Positions 27,969 through 42,222 of a DNA stretch of 51,256 nucleotides are shown here, piece by piece. Each line of letters begins with the position of its first letter. Position 1 is the stretch's first letter. The notes under the pieces are model-generated. The model saw nothing but the letters and a program-made list of their open reading frames with translations. It was not told the DNA's origin and did no database searches. The position numbers were made by a program, and so were the translations under genes. The DNA comes from Sphaeroforma sirkka (lineage: Eukaryota > Opisthokonta > Ichthyosporea > Ichthyophonida). The stretch spans positions 172,501 through 223,756 of the forward strand of contig LUCW03001575.1 in the NCBI GenBank assembly GCA_001586965.3, read 5' to 3'.

Positions 27969-28799
27969 ATGGTGGTCAAAACCGAATTTGGAATGGTCCA
28001 CCCCCAATTGGATGGTAGCCACAGCGGAAGCAACGACGGTGACGAGAAGAGCACGTGTGTCGACCTACTCAAACACAATGTAGGAATTAATTTCTGTGAG
28101 AAATGTGCACCAATAATACCAGGCGTATACCGACCACAGGCGTTGATGTCGACGGTACATTCACGCAGAGCCCACCACGAGCTTACACGCCAGATGCAGA
28201 ACAAGATAGCCGCCCAGAACATCCGCGACAGGCGAAAAGCGTATGCGATATACCTCACACAAGGTATCGAGACACTCACTTTAGACAACATGTCAAGGCA
28301 GAAACGGATCGATGACGCCAAAGCTAAACAGCAGACCTTACAGCGGGAGTACGACATGTTGGCACAGGAACTACAGAGGAGGCAAACGGAACAGAACTTC
28401 ACAGACGCGGTCATGATGTTTGAGCTTTCGGATGCGGACGCTTCGGATACTTGTGTAGAGTTTTCTGATGACGAGTGCTTTGACACGCCGTCTGTGGCGA
28501 ATGTTAGCTCACCACTACTGTGTCAATATACTGTGGACGAGATAATGGCGAATCCAATCACGCCCCTGACTCCCGCACTGGCAGGCGCCACCGTAGGAAG
28601 CCCCGGTTACATTGATACATTCGATACACTGTCTACGTATAGCCCGACTACGAGTCTGACGCTTGGTAGTTCTTTACCGCCGGTCAGTCCAATCACGAGT
28701 TCACAGCTTAGCCCATATTCGTATACCGATGTAGGTGGTCTGGAAGATATGGATTTGAGTTCGTTTTCATATTCTCCGTACAGTTTGAGTGAGAGGTAG
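27969..28799 (+). CDS. bZIP transcription factor, XBP1-like, intronless
   Basis: A 276-residue protein. The basic region is NKIAAQNIRDRRKA (residues 78-91) with the bZIP signature Asn78-x7-Arg86. The first zipper leucine, Leu96, sits exactly 10 residues after Arg86, and Leu103, Leu124 and Leu131 continue the heptads, with Arg110 and Ala117 in two positions. The AAQNIRDRRKA core is close to that of XBP1, the unfolded-protein-response factor. The C-terminal half is acidic and then Ser/Pro/Thr-rich, as expected of an activation domain, and ends SYSPYSLSER. An in-frame stop four codons before the ATG supports this start. Unlike its neighbours it has no intron. A bZIP other than XBP1 (ATF4 or CREB3 type) is possible. 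It would bind DNA in the nucleus as a dimer. Confidence 0.85.
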   Translation: MVVKTEFGMVHPQLDGSHSGSNDGDEKSTCVDLLKHNVGINFCEKCAPIIPGVYRPQALMSTVHSRRAHHELTRQMQNKIAAQNIRDRRKAYAIYLTQGIETLTLDNMSRQKRIDDAKAKQQTLQREYDMLAQELQRRQTEQNFTDAVMMFELSDADASDTCVEFSDDECFDTPSVANVSSPLLCQYTVDEIMANPITPLTPALAGATVGSPGYIDTFDTLSTYSPTTSLTLGSSLPPVSPITSSQLSPYSYTDVGGLEDMDLSSFSYSPYSLSER

Positions 28800-28827
28800 C
28801 CTCTGCCAAACATTAGTCTTATCAATC

Positions 28828-28833
28828 AATAAA
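28828..28833 (+). terminator. Polyadenylation signal AATAAA of the bZIP gene
   Basis: AATAAA lies 29 bp after the stop codon of the bZIP frame, in the usual context for cleavage and polyadenylation. Confidence 0.6.
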
Positions 28834-30450
<1,617 letters not shown>

Positions 30451-33400
30451 CTAAATGTTGTACAACTTCTCAAACAGAGAGGCTTTCAATGCCGGCATAC
30501 AAAACTCATCTGCAAACGGCAACAGTACTACGATGAACGACAACTCTGACTGGCAAGTTCTGTTTGGCATTTGGCGCTAAGGGAAAAAGTTTACCGTACA
30601 TACGTAATGCATCGCTGTCCAAATCCTATCCTATAGCCCTGGGCGGCGTATCAGACTATACAAACTAGACTTCTACTACACACGCTTGACAGTGCCAGCC
30701 ATACACACATTCGGCAGCAAAAGTCACATGTCGAGATATCACAATGGTCAAACACACCTCGTCTATGCTTGCTGTGGAAAGCGTGTCTTCCTGGAATATC
30801 CGATGCAAAAGGTCTGCGAGAGTATCTGCCTTTATGGGAGCTTCTGCCGCAATCTTGGTTATTTTATCGCGAACTTTCTGCAAACCGGCATCGTCGCCCA
30901 ATGTATCGTCTATCTCCATCTGATTGTGTGGTCGTAACCAAATACTGGTTAGTCAAAATATAACAACAGGCGAAACGAGACACCCTCTCTAGTTTGCTTT
31001 TCCTTTTATTTGGGTAATTCTTATTATGAAAAAATTGTACTGTACGTGCTATATTAGACAATTGCACGGATAGTAGCAGCTCTCAACATCTACTTCTAGC
31101 TGCGTTCGTGATTGAGTTCATCTACTGTGATTGAGTTTAGATAGCGGCTACGTCAAAAATAGATTTAGAATATAGCAGAGAATATACAATGAAGGTACAA
31201 TTAATAATCACCATCTACTCATAAGAGGGTGATCACGAGATTTTTAATCAGCAGCACAAGTTTTGAAGTGAGAGGCTCACAGTATTTGTACGGCCACTTA
31301 ATTGTGTGTTGATCTAGCAGTGGGTCCCACTCAAATCTGTAGCATAAAAGAGTAATAAAACAAATACACAGTATCTACTATTTCCATCCGCGATATTCAG
31401 TTGGAATGAGTGATTGGCAGCTATATAAACGATGGCAACGATGGCGGCAAAAGTAGCAAGCACTTTTTCTGTTCATACAATGCAGCAAGCAGAGAGTATC
31501 AGATTTACATCGTTAGATACAATTGCATCTGCGGCTAATCAAATCTTAAGTAAGTAACATGTGTACGACAAACAGTACTAACATGGTATAAACACAACTG
31601 CATCTACGGCTGATCAATTCCGAAGCAAATAACATATATGGACAAAACAGTACTAGCATGCTATAATGTTTGCTGATCAATACCGAGTGGAAACGAGTAA
31701 ATACCGTGTATAGTGAGCGCGTATCATAAGACGAGGCAACTCCGTATTATTGTTGGGCTTTGAAACAAGCAAACTCAAAAATCGTACGCATTGTATATTT
31801 TACGTCAATACCTGGTTTTGGGTATCAACCCCTAGTGGCATTGCAATCGATAAAGAAACTGTGTCCATTCGATTATACATCGCATTAGACAGGACTAGCA
31901 CAATCAACATTGACAACATGAATGCCCACCATCCAACCGTGTATGTTTATTTAGCCGTGCACATGTAACGATATGAGCAGGTTCAAACACACGCCGTTCG
32001 GTCATCTATATTTTGGCAGAACACGCACCGCTTGACTATCTATTACAGTCATCCTGCTCACCAGTCGCCTCTGCCAGAGCGGACACCGTTTGATTATCTA
32101 CTACAGTCATACCGTTCACCAGATACTTATGCCAGAACACACACCGCTTAGGTATATACAGGCATCCCACTCAACAGTACATCTACTTCTGGCAGAAACA
32201 TATTCCAGCAGCAATTAGAAGCACCATGTCTATACATACCTCTCCCAATTGCGCCTCCAGCTGAGCCTTTTCTTTCCGTAATCTCTGCTCGATTGCTTGT
32301 TCTACTTCACCCGCTGAACGTATACAGACAAATGCGCATCACACAGTGAGTGTGCGCGTAGTAGGATTAGGATAATACGAAACCGGTACAATTCCGCTGC
32401 ACACGCAATAGATAGAAACTGGCATATATCACTCCAAATGCGTTCAAATTGCCAGGATCTAAAACGCATCATTTTCTAACTGCACTTGTCCATGGGACCG
32501 TTGATATACTTGACATTGTGTAATCTGGAATATAAAAAAAAACAACCAGGGACCACTCAGCCCACCACCATCAACTAGTATGACTTACTTGGCTTTTGAT
32601 TCTTTTTTTGTAGCGTCAAATCCGCAATTTGCTGCTTGATATCTTCTTGAAAAGCGAGATCTGCAATAGCCCCGAATATGCAACATGAGTACATAGACTG
32701 CACCGTAGAATCCAGTCAAAAGAATCCTAGGGTGTGATGTGCTTGCGGCTGATTGGGCATTAAAGGGGCGGAGGAGGGTGGAAGGTCGTTCAACTGTGGT
32801 TGGAAGCACAACCGAGGCCAAAGAATGGTATATTTGTTCTGCTAGCATCAGCTACCGCTATCGAACAATACGCCATAACAAACACAGTAGGATTGCCATG
32901 AGAAACAGTAGAATAGCCATAAGGATTAAGTCAGAATAGGGAACATAGTAGGACAGTCATAAGAAAATATAGTAGGATCGTCATGAGAAACACAGCGGGA
33001 TAGTCATGTGAGACGCAGTAGGATAGTCATATGCAACACAGCAGGATAGACATGTGAAACACAGTAAGATAGTCTTAAGAAACACAGTAGGATAATCATC
33101 TGAGACACAGTAGGACAGTCACATGAAACACAGCAGGAGATTCATAAGTAACACAGTACGGTACTCGTAAGTAACACAGTAAGATACTCGAAAGTAGCAC
33201 AGTAGGATAGTCATCTGAGACACAGTAGAACAGGCACATGAAACACAGCAAAAGATTCCTAAAAAGCACAGTAAGATACTCGTAAAAAACACAGTAGGAT
33301 AGTCATAAAATATAGCCGAAAAGTCTTGTGAGATACAGTAGGATAGTCGTATGAAACACAGGAGGATGATCATAAGAAACACAGCGAGCTAGTCATATGA

Positions 33401-36400
33401 AACACAGTGAGATAGTCATAAGAAACACAGAAGGAAGTCATGTGAGGCACAGTAGGATACTCATATGAAACGCTGTAAGACAGCCACAAGAACCACAGTA
33501 GGATAGTCATATGCGATGAAACTGTAGGATATCCATAAGCATCACAGGGGATGGAGAAAGCAGGTAACGTAGATTGCCTCCGCTTGATGCTGTCGCCCAC
33601 ATCGACAACCATGTGTTATCTACGCATAGTTAAGCCCCACATCAGCTCACCCGTACACCGACTATGAACAACCACAGAAGAGTTCTATATACGATACGAT
33701 GGGTACCCCTTTCACTTACTTCTTACCTACGTGCACTGTTTACATATACGTTTATCTTTCCATATACAGAATTCATCAATATGCATATCACGCTCCAGCT
33801 AAAACATTCAAACATCGACAGGATGATTATACACGTATTTCTTGTGTCTTTCCTATCTGGCCTTTTTGAATATGGGGACCTCGCATTTGTACACAGGAAA
33901 CTCCCATATTCACATCAACATCTGACACACTCACAGTGATAAACCTATTTTTCAGCAACTTTCTGCAACAGACAGACACGCGTACTATGATTTGCTGAAG
34001 TACTGAATCCGTGTGATTGCTTCATGATCCTGGAGTCGAAGACCTTCAATAAATAAGGTATTTGAAATTTCTCAACATACACAAACATTATTTGGTATCA
34101 CATTTAGCGATTGTTACATACAAATTGACTTACCTCTTTTGTTCATGTGACGATTCGCATGCACGGTATTCTCTGGATTGATTGACAAGGAGCTGTCGTT
34201 TTGAACACATGAAGAAGAAGAAAATAGGTTCAAATACTATATTACACTCTTTAAGAGGTTTTACAAACTCCACAGGTATAAAATCAAAGAATCTCATGTC
34301 AACTATTGTACCTCGTGAGTTCGGCCAACCGTTTCTGTTTCAACTGTGATTCCTCGACTATCTGTTTGTACTCGCTCTCCAGCTGAAACAATCTCTTTGC
34401 CACTTTGGCCGTTTGCAGTTCGATCTGACAAAAATAATGACAACATATAGTGGAGCGCGATAAACAATTGAGTATCACGTGCTGCTAAAATGATTCAAGT
34501 TTTAATTCCTTATTTTATATATTATTTGGTGGTACTCGACGAAGAACACCGAAGTACCCTAAGAATAAAGAACACACACAGTCGAGGGAGTCCATACGTT
34601 ATTTGATTCTTAATATTCTCGAATTGTCCACATGCGAAACAATGTGATAATACTGATCGTTTAGATAAGGACACCGAGAGTGGTTATGACGAACTAAGAT
34701 CTACCGTAAACCGAGTGATGTCACGAAGGATGATAATTGATAGTGAACATCAAGACCATTATGAGGAAATAAGATCTATCTTAAGTGATATTAGGTCACG
34801 AAGGGAGATATTTATTAGTAACCCTTTAATATAACCTTAATCTCAATATACATGATTATCCTATTATCAAGGGGCTGGAAAATAGGGTGTCATTAATCAA
34901 AAAGCATTTCAGAGAATTGACTATAAGAAGACTACTCTACCGAAATTGAGCAGCAACTACACTATCATGAAATCAAGTACTAGCGAATGAATTGAACGAA
35001 GCTAAATATCTGATGTGACTCGCTCATGGAACCAAATTAGACTTTGGTTTGAGACCTGATCTCATCACGTATCCATTCAATCCTACGATTAGCCAAACGT
35101 ATTTAAACACGGGCGCGCATAACAAGCACGTACAAGCGCGTAGTCATGTATTCTGAGTTGCAAATGATAACTATGACACGCTCAGGCGGTGAATACCGTA
35201 GTCCGACCCCAATAGTAGCTAAGCGTCACAGTATAGGAATACGATGAACAAGCAAATTCGGTGTGCCTACGACAGGATTAAGAGATTAAATTGCACTCTG
35301 GAAAACACTTAGAACGAGTCAATACCTGTCCTACAGCGACTTTCTTCTTGTCTAAGGAAGCTCTGGTCTGTTCCAGCTTCGATTCCTGTTGAGTTGAACG
35401 ACATGTTAGAAAACTCGAGAAGGGGGGGTGGCTGCAGATTGTGATAGACAGGGAGATCAAGATTGACGAAGGGCTTGCTTGATACAAATCTGCGAACGGC
35501 GAGGAATCTAACTCATCCCGCGCGTCATTGGAGGCACTTCTTAATAGAGTAAACACGGGCCCATACGTCCCATAAGCTACATTCTGAAAGGTGAAATGTG
35601 CACGTACCATGTCTCAAATGTCCCAGTCAGAGTTTCTACTCTTCAGACACGCGCTATACCGTCCTACCACTTTTGAATGAACTCATGCCAAAATGAACAT
35701 TTAATTGAAAAGATTGCAGCAAGCGAAGTGTACAACAGTGTTTGCTGATGACTACAGTGAGAGTGCATTGATGCCATAGCGTACATTAGCTATCACTGTG
35801 GTATCGGCATCAAACACCACATACATGTTGTTCAATCTGTGTGCGATAGTCTGCGAGCTCCGTCCAGAAGTTATCGCTTAACTCATCCAGTTCTCTCAGT
35901 TGCTCCTCGTATTCCTTCAGCAGTATCTTGACCTGCTTGTCGACCTCTAGCTCGATAGTGCTGGTAGATTGATCTATCTCAACACTCAAGGCCTTCTTCC
36001 GTTGCTGTAAGGTTGAATACAAGGCAACAAACAACCCATACGTTTGTACATAACAATAGACGTGGGCGGTCCTATGACCGGCTTCTTCTATCCAGCTAGA
36101 TCATACTGGTGACTTTGTCAACAACATCCATATGCTGCCTGAAAAGATGAGACTGAGCGTTTACATGTGGTAAATTTTGCGATGCGGCTACGGCTAGTTG
36201 TTCTGTTGCGCAGTAACACAGCCTGTCTATCCGTATTCTACTCAAAAGAGGAGGTCAATTAATCTTCTAAACGTTGCTATAATGTGAGTACCGATCTTCG
36301 ATACAATTGCAAACCTTCGATCCATAGAGACGATATACAAACTATATTAGTATGATCGCTTGAACGCAGGTGGCCGATCATAAACATGGCTGTCGTATAT

Positions 36401-38847
36401 AGGATGCACAGATACCGATAGCTCGTGCAATAGCGCATAGATAGACATCCGTGTAATCACATTTCAATCACGTCTTTGCCGAGTCCGGGAAAAACATTTA
36501 CAGATTGCTTATATTATAGCTCTTTGCGCAATATTTTGAGCCACCCAATCGCACTTGATCTATCATATCGATTGCTGCCGTGGGTAAGATGTACGAGTAC
36601 CGATTGCTAGTTCATTAGTATGAAAATTTACAGTCGAAGTAAAAACACACATATTCAAATAGGATGTATCACACTTTCAAACACTTTTCCGATCGCTTGC
36701 TGCCTTGTGTAGGATATACAAGTACCAGTTGCCCGTTGAACAGTACAAAAATTAGTCTATTACTAGTGTATATCCACATGTACAAAACGTGAAGTATCAC
36801 TTTATTGTTCACTTACCTGCAGCTCACCTATCATATCGTTTGCTGCCTTGTGTAGGATGTACAAGTACCGATTGCCTGTTTCGGTCTTCCTGGCCGCAGC
36901 AACATCGAGCGTTTTCTGCAGATCTTTCTCAGACACAATCTCGTATGTCTGCGCATGAGCGAGATACAGATGGGGAATGGTCAGTGTACAATGGTGGTCC
37001 AGCCGTCACTGTAAAGTAGATTCCTTGATTTGATGGTTTATGTTTAAGGTGAACTCAAGAGATACATGGTTCCTTGTTGACTAAGTGTTTGCAATGTACG
37101 GTTATTATATCAACGGACCTAGCGTCCAGTTGTACGAGAAGAGAAACTTGATATGCTGCATTGATGCAAGGTGATACATATGAAGTAATATTATATAAAC
37201 TAAACCATGTGAGTATCTAATATACTTGCTCTGATGAATGAATCAGGCATGGCAACACTGAGACTAGTTGCACAGATTATGCATACGTATACACTGATTG
37301 TGTGGAGCATCCTGTTTCCATATATATAGTATACATGCTCTATGTACAAGTTATCTCTACATGAATGTGCGGTGCTATGAGCTAATGTTTGCCAGCGGTA
37401 TCAAGACTAAATTTCATGTGTGTATACAACAACCTAGAGTCACGATTTTATACAAAGATATTAAAAGACGTTTGTGTAGCTACTGTACAATCCAGAATTC
37501 CTACGGAACCGTAGTAAAATGTATGCAGCCTTATTGCACTCTCTTCGTATTCAAACTTAAGCCCATGCAATTGTAAATACACTTGTAATCTTGCTTTCAT
37601 ATTTCCGATAAACCATTGTAGGTAACGATATCTTCTCCTTCATTGACCGACTGTAAATCACGATAGCTAGATTTATGTCTGTGCATACACTATATCACGT
37701 AAACGCGAGACGTGCGAAGTGTCGATAACTCATATGTACGTACGCACATGATGAAGAGGTTGACCAAGCCCATTTACAACCTGTCTACACAATTATTTTT
37801 CACCACATGAGCAGAATCGCACCGTAATTGTACAACTCGTCCATGCATAGGTATACAGATGTGTATAAAAGCCAACGGCTGCGGATAAAGCAACATATAC
37901 TGTAATAGACAATGTATGGCCGTGAGTTCCTTTACCCGCATGGAATAATCAGCATCTATGTAACAGACACAGCACGTGTCCGTGCATAAATATATGATAT
38001 GAGCATGTTTTAATAGCCTTGAAATTCCCATAATTTTCTTATGGTTGACTTTTATATGCAGTACAGTCGAAGCATTCGCACAACATACCTGATCTGAGAC
38101 TAAAGAACCTTTGAGCCGCACGGTATCGCTCAAGGCCGAATTAGCGAACGTGTCGTTCACTTGGTGCAGCTGATAGCAAGGTAAGAAAAGGCAATTATTG
38201 AACAGTATTGAGAGTGAGTCAAATCAGTTGAAGTAGTGTGACATCCGTATAGACGGGGATTACCTTACTCTACAAATATGTTTTCGTTCGTAACAGTGAG
38301 ACCTTTCAAAGGTTTGCTACGAAATATCTACCTAAACATGCGGAGTCGAAGCGTGATGAATAGCATACAGTCAATAAGTTCTAAAGCGTGCTTATAATTA
38401 AATATTCGTAACTGAAGAGTCCTTTCTCGTGCGGATTAAAAATGAACAAAAGTAGCTCAAATGAGGTTTAAAAATGCTTTTAAACCTTCATTTGGTATAT
38501 ATACAGAAATAAGGTGAGAAGTTGTAAAGCAATCGTGCACATAAATTACAGCATTAGAATGGCAGTAGTCCGCCCGAGACGATATACTTGTGACTGTTTG
38601 GTAACAATAACGTTCGCGCATCGACAATCAAAGTGCTTCAAAGAAACAGTTTTTGTCAACATAGAAGGCTTCAGAAGTTTATCATCAATCGTGAGCATAT
38701 ATCTACTCGACACATACCGCTTCCAACACTTTCTGTGACGACTGAATGCATCCTTGCAGGCTAGCTAGCTCACTTTCTCGCATCGTGTAGTTAATCGTTT
38801 CTTTAAGGGTGCTTGTATAGGTCACTGATACAACGTTTTGACCGTCG
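30451..38847 (-). CDS. Coiled-coil protein of unknown function, about 13 exons, some junctions unresolved
   Basis: Well-supported exons in transcript order: 38847-38718, 38169-38089, 36948-36817, 36004-35825, 35385-35326, 34424-34312, 34192-34134; phases agree. Further exons: 34043 to about 33986, 32660-32589, 32313-32240, 31329-31237, 30919-30758, 30549-30451. The link between 33986 and 32660 does not match in phase, so an exon is missing there. The first exon has no secure start: ATG at 38783 (MRESELASLQGC) works, but an upstream exon is possible. The chain is highly charged and helical, for example QVKILLKEYEEQLRELDELS and RLFQLESEYKQIVEESQLKQ, with coiled coil over most of its length and a more hydrophobic end (ELSFIVVLLPFADEFCMPAL). 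I recognise no family. Alternatively the gene ends at 31219 (stop after NLVITLL) and 30919-30451 is a separate 86-residue gene starting MEIDDTLGDD. Confidence 0.55.
31519..31668. repeat. 75-bp tandem duplication
   Basis: acaattgcatctgcggctaa at 31519 recurs as acaactgcatctacggctga at 31594, with similar sequence through cagtacta. It lies in an intron of the coiled-coil gene. A 41-codon ATG frame at 31432-31557 on the plus strand overlaps the first copy and is probably chance. Confidence 0.75.
32012..32210. repeat. Minisatellite of about 57-63 bp, just over three copies
   Basis: Units begin ttggcagaacacgcaccgct (about 32013), tgccagagcggacaccgttt (about 32075), tgccagaacacacaccgctt (about 32130) and a partial ctggcagaaaca (about 32190). 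It lies in an intron of the coiled-coil gene. Confidence 0.8.
32868..33560. repeat. 23-24-bp minisatellite, about 28 copies
   Basis: Variants of aaacacagtaggatagtcat with atg fill about 690 bp. The tract lies in the same intron interval where an exon of the coiled-coil gene seems to be missing. Open frames over it are repeat by-products. Confidence 0.9.
34601..34833 (+). pseudogene. Protein-like open frame with an in-frame 75-bp duplication, inside an intron
   Basis: On the strand opposite the host gene, 77 codons are open without an initiating ATG. Two copies 75 bp (25 codons) apart read GYDELRSTVNRVMSRR and HYEEIRSILSDIRSRR. The charged, helical composition looks coding, and the surrounding 34520-35100 differs in texture from the nearby intron. 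It may be a fragment of a mobile element or of a duplicated gene. I recognise no family. Confidence 0.3.
36374..36740 (-). pseudogene. Three decayed copies of a coiled-coil-gene exon in the next intron
   Basis: The exon at 36948-36817 contains TGNRYLYILHKAANDMIG. The intron after it holds copies at about 36688-36740 (reads TGNWYLYILHKAASD), 36556-36615 (TSNRYSYILPTAAIDMID) and 36374-36430 (SYRYLCILYTTAMFMIG). Similarity falls with distance from the true exon. Spacings are about 147, 123 and 185 bp. Confidence 0.75.
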
Positions 38848-39603
38848 CTGCAAAGCTAAGCAGTCTGATCATAGACTACTCACTGTGACAACATAGCAAT
38901 CCGTGCTTGTATGATTATATGTTATTGTCTGTATATGGTTAGTGTAGAGCGACACGAGAGTACAGTAGGATTTAACCTTTCTATATGTAGTCTACATTCA
39001 TACTCTACAGTCTACACTAGTCTATAGATCGCAAGACGATACGCACTTCCCGCCAAAACTACAGATCTCTACATACTCTGCTGTCAGTACCTATTCCGTT
39101 AATAACTCTATTCAATAAAAGTTGAACGTAGCCGTTTATACGGGCCAAAAAGACGGACGTTAAAAATCGCCAATATGTGCATGTAAAAAATGCGATCTAA
39201 ACTGACAGACTGACACGCGCTAGACCGAAACTTTGAACGTAAACATATATTTCTTCAAAACGTATACGCGTAAACGTAAAACGTGTTATTCTGAAGTGAT
39301 CCGAACACCCAACTAACCCAAGACCCTACCGCCATCTGCAGACCCTACCAAATCAAGAGCCAATCGGAAACGCAATGATTATGTCTATCTCATTTATCTA
39401 ACCAAAAAAAATCATGGTCGTTTGGCAAGTTCTATGCATCCATACGTGTTCTTGTTGGACATATCTCAATGAGGCATATAGCACGAGCACAGTTCCTATG
39501 CTGTGTGTGAAATTAACCCGATCTCTGGCATTAATACGGCGGGTTGGAATCTATTGTTTGTTATAATTTAATCTAAACACTTATTGCCATCTAGTAGTCG
39601 AGA
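38848..39603. promoter_or_regulatory. Intergenic region between the divergent coiled-coil and GULO-type genes
   Basis: About 750 bp of AT-rich sequence between two divergent starts, so it should hold both promoters. I see no clear TATA box or repeated factor site. A missing first exon of the coiled-coil gene could lie here. Confidence 0.4.
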
Positions 39604-40536
39604 ATGGTGGGTGTGTTAGTATGGGGACTGTATCTCAGTGCAGCCTGTGCAGTGACTGTGTGCGATGCATTCATCACTCCACACACACGGGTGAACTCGC
39701 AAGAACGCTTAGTGACACCACAGACTAGCACATCGGTTCATTATGATGACATCCTATATCCCATACGCGGAAGAGTGTTTCGAGACTGGGACCAAAGACA
39801 TGTGTGCTACCCGGCTGAGTTCTATTACCCGCGCAGTGTTGACGATATTGTGGCGATCGTAAAAGAAAATAACAATGCGAATGCACACAGACAGATCAAA
39901 GTTGTCGGAGCAGGTCATTCGTTCTCGCCGATAATGATTGCCGACGACAGAAACGCCATAATGATGAGTCTGGATAAGGTGAACAATTTCCTATCGCCCA
40001 CCATGGAAGCGGTGGCTGAGTACACAGAGGGCGATCAGGTATGCATCGGTTCTGGTATATGAAATTATTCAAGACGAAGATATTTGATATATGTTAGAAA
40101 CTTGTGACAGTTGGTCATGGGAAAATCCTGCGAACTGAGTTTTAGCTCTATCAGCAGGCTCGAGTTGTATATTTGTATGGGAACGTCCGCCAATGTACAT
40201 GTAGTCGCCGGTTGCACACACGCACACACGTGTGTACACACACCCACACACACACACACACACACACAATGTTAAACCTATATATTTTGTCATTTCTATT
40301 GATTTTATAATCGCATTGCGGAATTAAAATACATACACATTCATAAATATATGAGTGTGCAGTCCTGTAACTATACTTGCAATTACATGTACAATGCAAA
40401 CCCATGTGCATGCACCTGTTTATACATGAGACTATAATATATACATTATTGTATATGCTATATGTATATATATATATGTGCGTGTGTGTGTGTGTGTATG
40501 TATATATATATATATGTATGTATATGTATATGTTTT

Positions 40537-40567
<31 letters not shown>

Positions 40568-42172
40568 ACATCTAGGCATGAGTAGACGCGTATGTTAACA
40601 CCAATATACAAGGACATGTGTACCATCAATTCTATGTATACCTAGAAATAATCATACAACAAGGCCGAGACGTGTTTGCACAATCGTCATTGTTTAGTCA
40701 GTGTAGTTCCCCATGAATGTACATATGTTTAGCTGCATTTTTTATTTGCGTACTTACGTATACACATGTACATGTTGGCTGTGTGCCGTATGCATTATTT
40801 ATGATTGTATGTTGATGCACGTGACCAAGAAGACGAACCTGAACAATCACATAGATATGCATATTCATGTTAATGTATATATATGGTATACACATCATAC
40901 CAGCGTATTTATGCAGTTAGATACATATATACAAACGAAAGTATAGATATATTGTATTTCATAAATTATTGTATCGCACTTGTTCTATAAATATATACAA
41001 ATGTATATGCACACAATATGTCTGTTAACCTCTTAGTTGCATACGTATGTATGAGTGTGTAGTTGATCTTCAGTTCAAGGCTGAGTTTGTGCATAATTCT
41101 TGTTGTATTCGTCTCACTCGCAACTTCTCAATTACCAGCTGTTGTCGGCAAATTGTAAGGTCTTAGAAGATTGAAGTACTACACTTCTGCTGAATCTGCC
41201 ATACTCCTATACTATTCTTTTTTGGCCACGTTGTACAGCCACGTCCATTTTTAAGTGCTGAATAGTCACGGTCACTGCTGTGTGTAATTAATGCTGTCCT
41301 ATTCAAGATAGTACGTGTTTATTTATTCGAATACTGTAAAGCACACTGGCATCGTTGTATGCATACTCTCAACTAGCACCATAAATACACTCGATTTGAC
41401 ACACAACGTTTTTAGAATACTACCCGACTATGATCGCGAGTTTCTTAGGCGCGAATCCGCTGTACTCGGGTTCCAAATTTAAAATCCAGTCCTATGCAGC
41501 TGTTATGATCTCCTGTAGGTATCCTCGCCAAACGCAATAGTTGGTGTATTGCAAAGAGACGCACTCAACGAGAGGGGTTGGTAGGGATTGATAGTACCAA
41601 TGACCCGTTTGCGATGTTGCTTTGCTCTCGGGGCTGTCCACACTGACAGTCTAGTTGTGTCAAATGCTCATATGCACACGAATAGCATTACTCATACTCA
41701 CATGTACTCCTATGAATTGGTAGTATACGTGCTTACTCTTAATTCATACGTTTGATGTACTTACTAATATATCTCCATGTGCAACAGCTGGTGACAGTAG
41801 AGGCAGGCATGCGACTATGGGAGCTCAACGAGAATCTTATCCGCCTCGGACTGGCGATGGAAAACCTAGGTACTGTACTTTTGGCAATTCATGTGTTTTT
41901 TTTTGCATTCATGTAACGTGATTACTAAACCTGTTGGCAGACAAATGGGCCTCGCTTCAGAACCAAAAAAAAAAATCAAGATCAAGGGGTGTTTTTTGCA
42001 TGCGACTTGAATAACAAATGACATGCCAAAAAAATATTCCAAATAAATAAACAAATACACAAACATTACTGCTTCCATGTCGTATTCTACCACCACATCC
42101 ACTTATGGCACAAATAGTGGTCTACAAGGTGTAGTCGCGCACACTACGTGTTGTCACGCATATCTACCTAGA

Positions 42173-42222
<50 letters not shown>

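Noticed and set aside
28329-28347. Two CNGCNGN motifs (CAGCAGA and CAGCGGG) in the bZIP transcript as an Ire1-type intron
   Set aside because: Flanking bases do not form the required stems, and removal of 12 nt would keep the same frame, unlike known XBP1/HAC1 splicing.
27884-28486. 200-codon minus-strand frame opposite the bZIP gene
   Set aside because: It lies antisense to a clear bZIP protein with basic region and zipper and has no domain of its own.
31432-31557. Plus-strand 41-codon frame starting MATMAAKVAS followed by a donor-like gtaagt
   Set aside because: No matching downstream exon; it overlaps a 75-bp tandem duplication and lies antisense in an intron of the coiled-coil gene.
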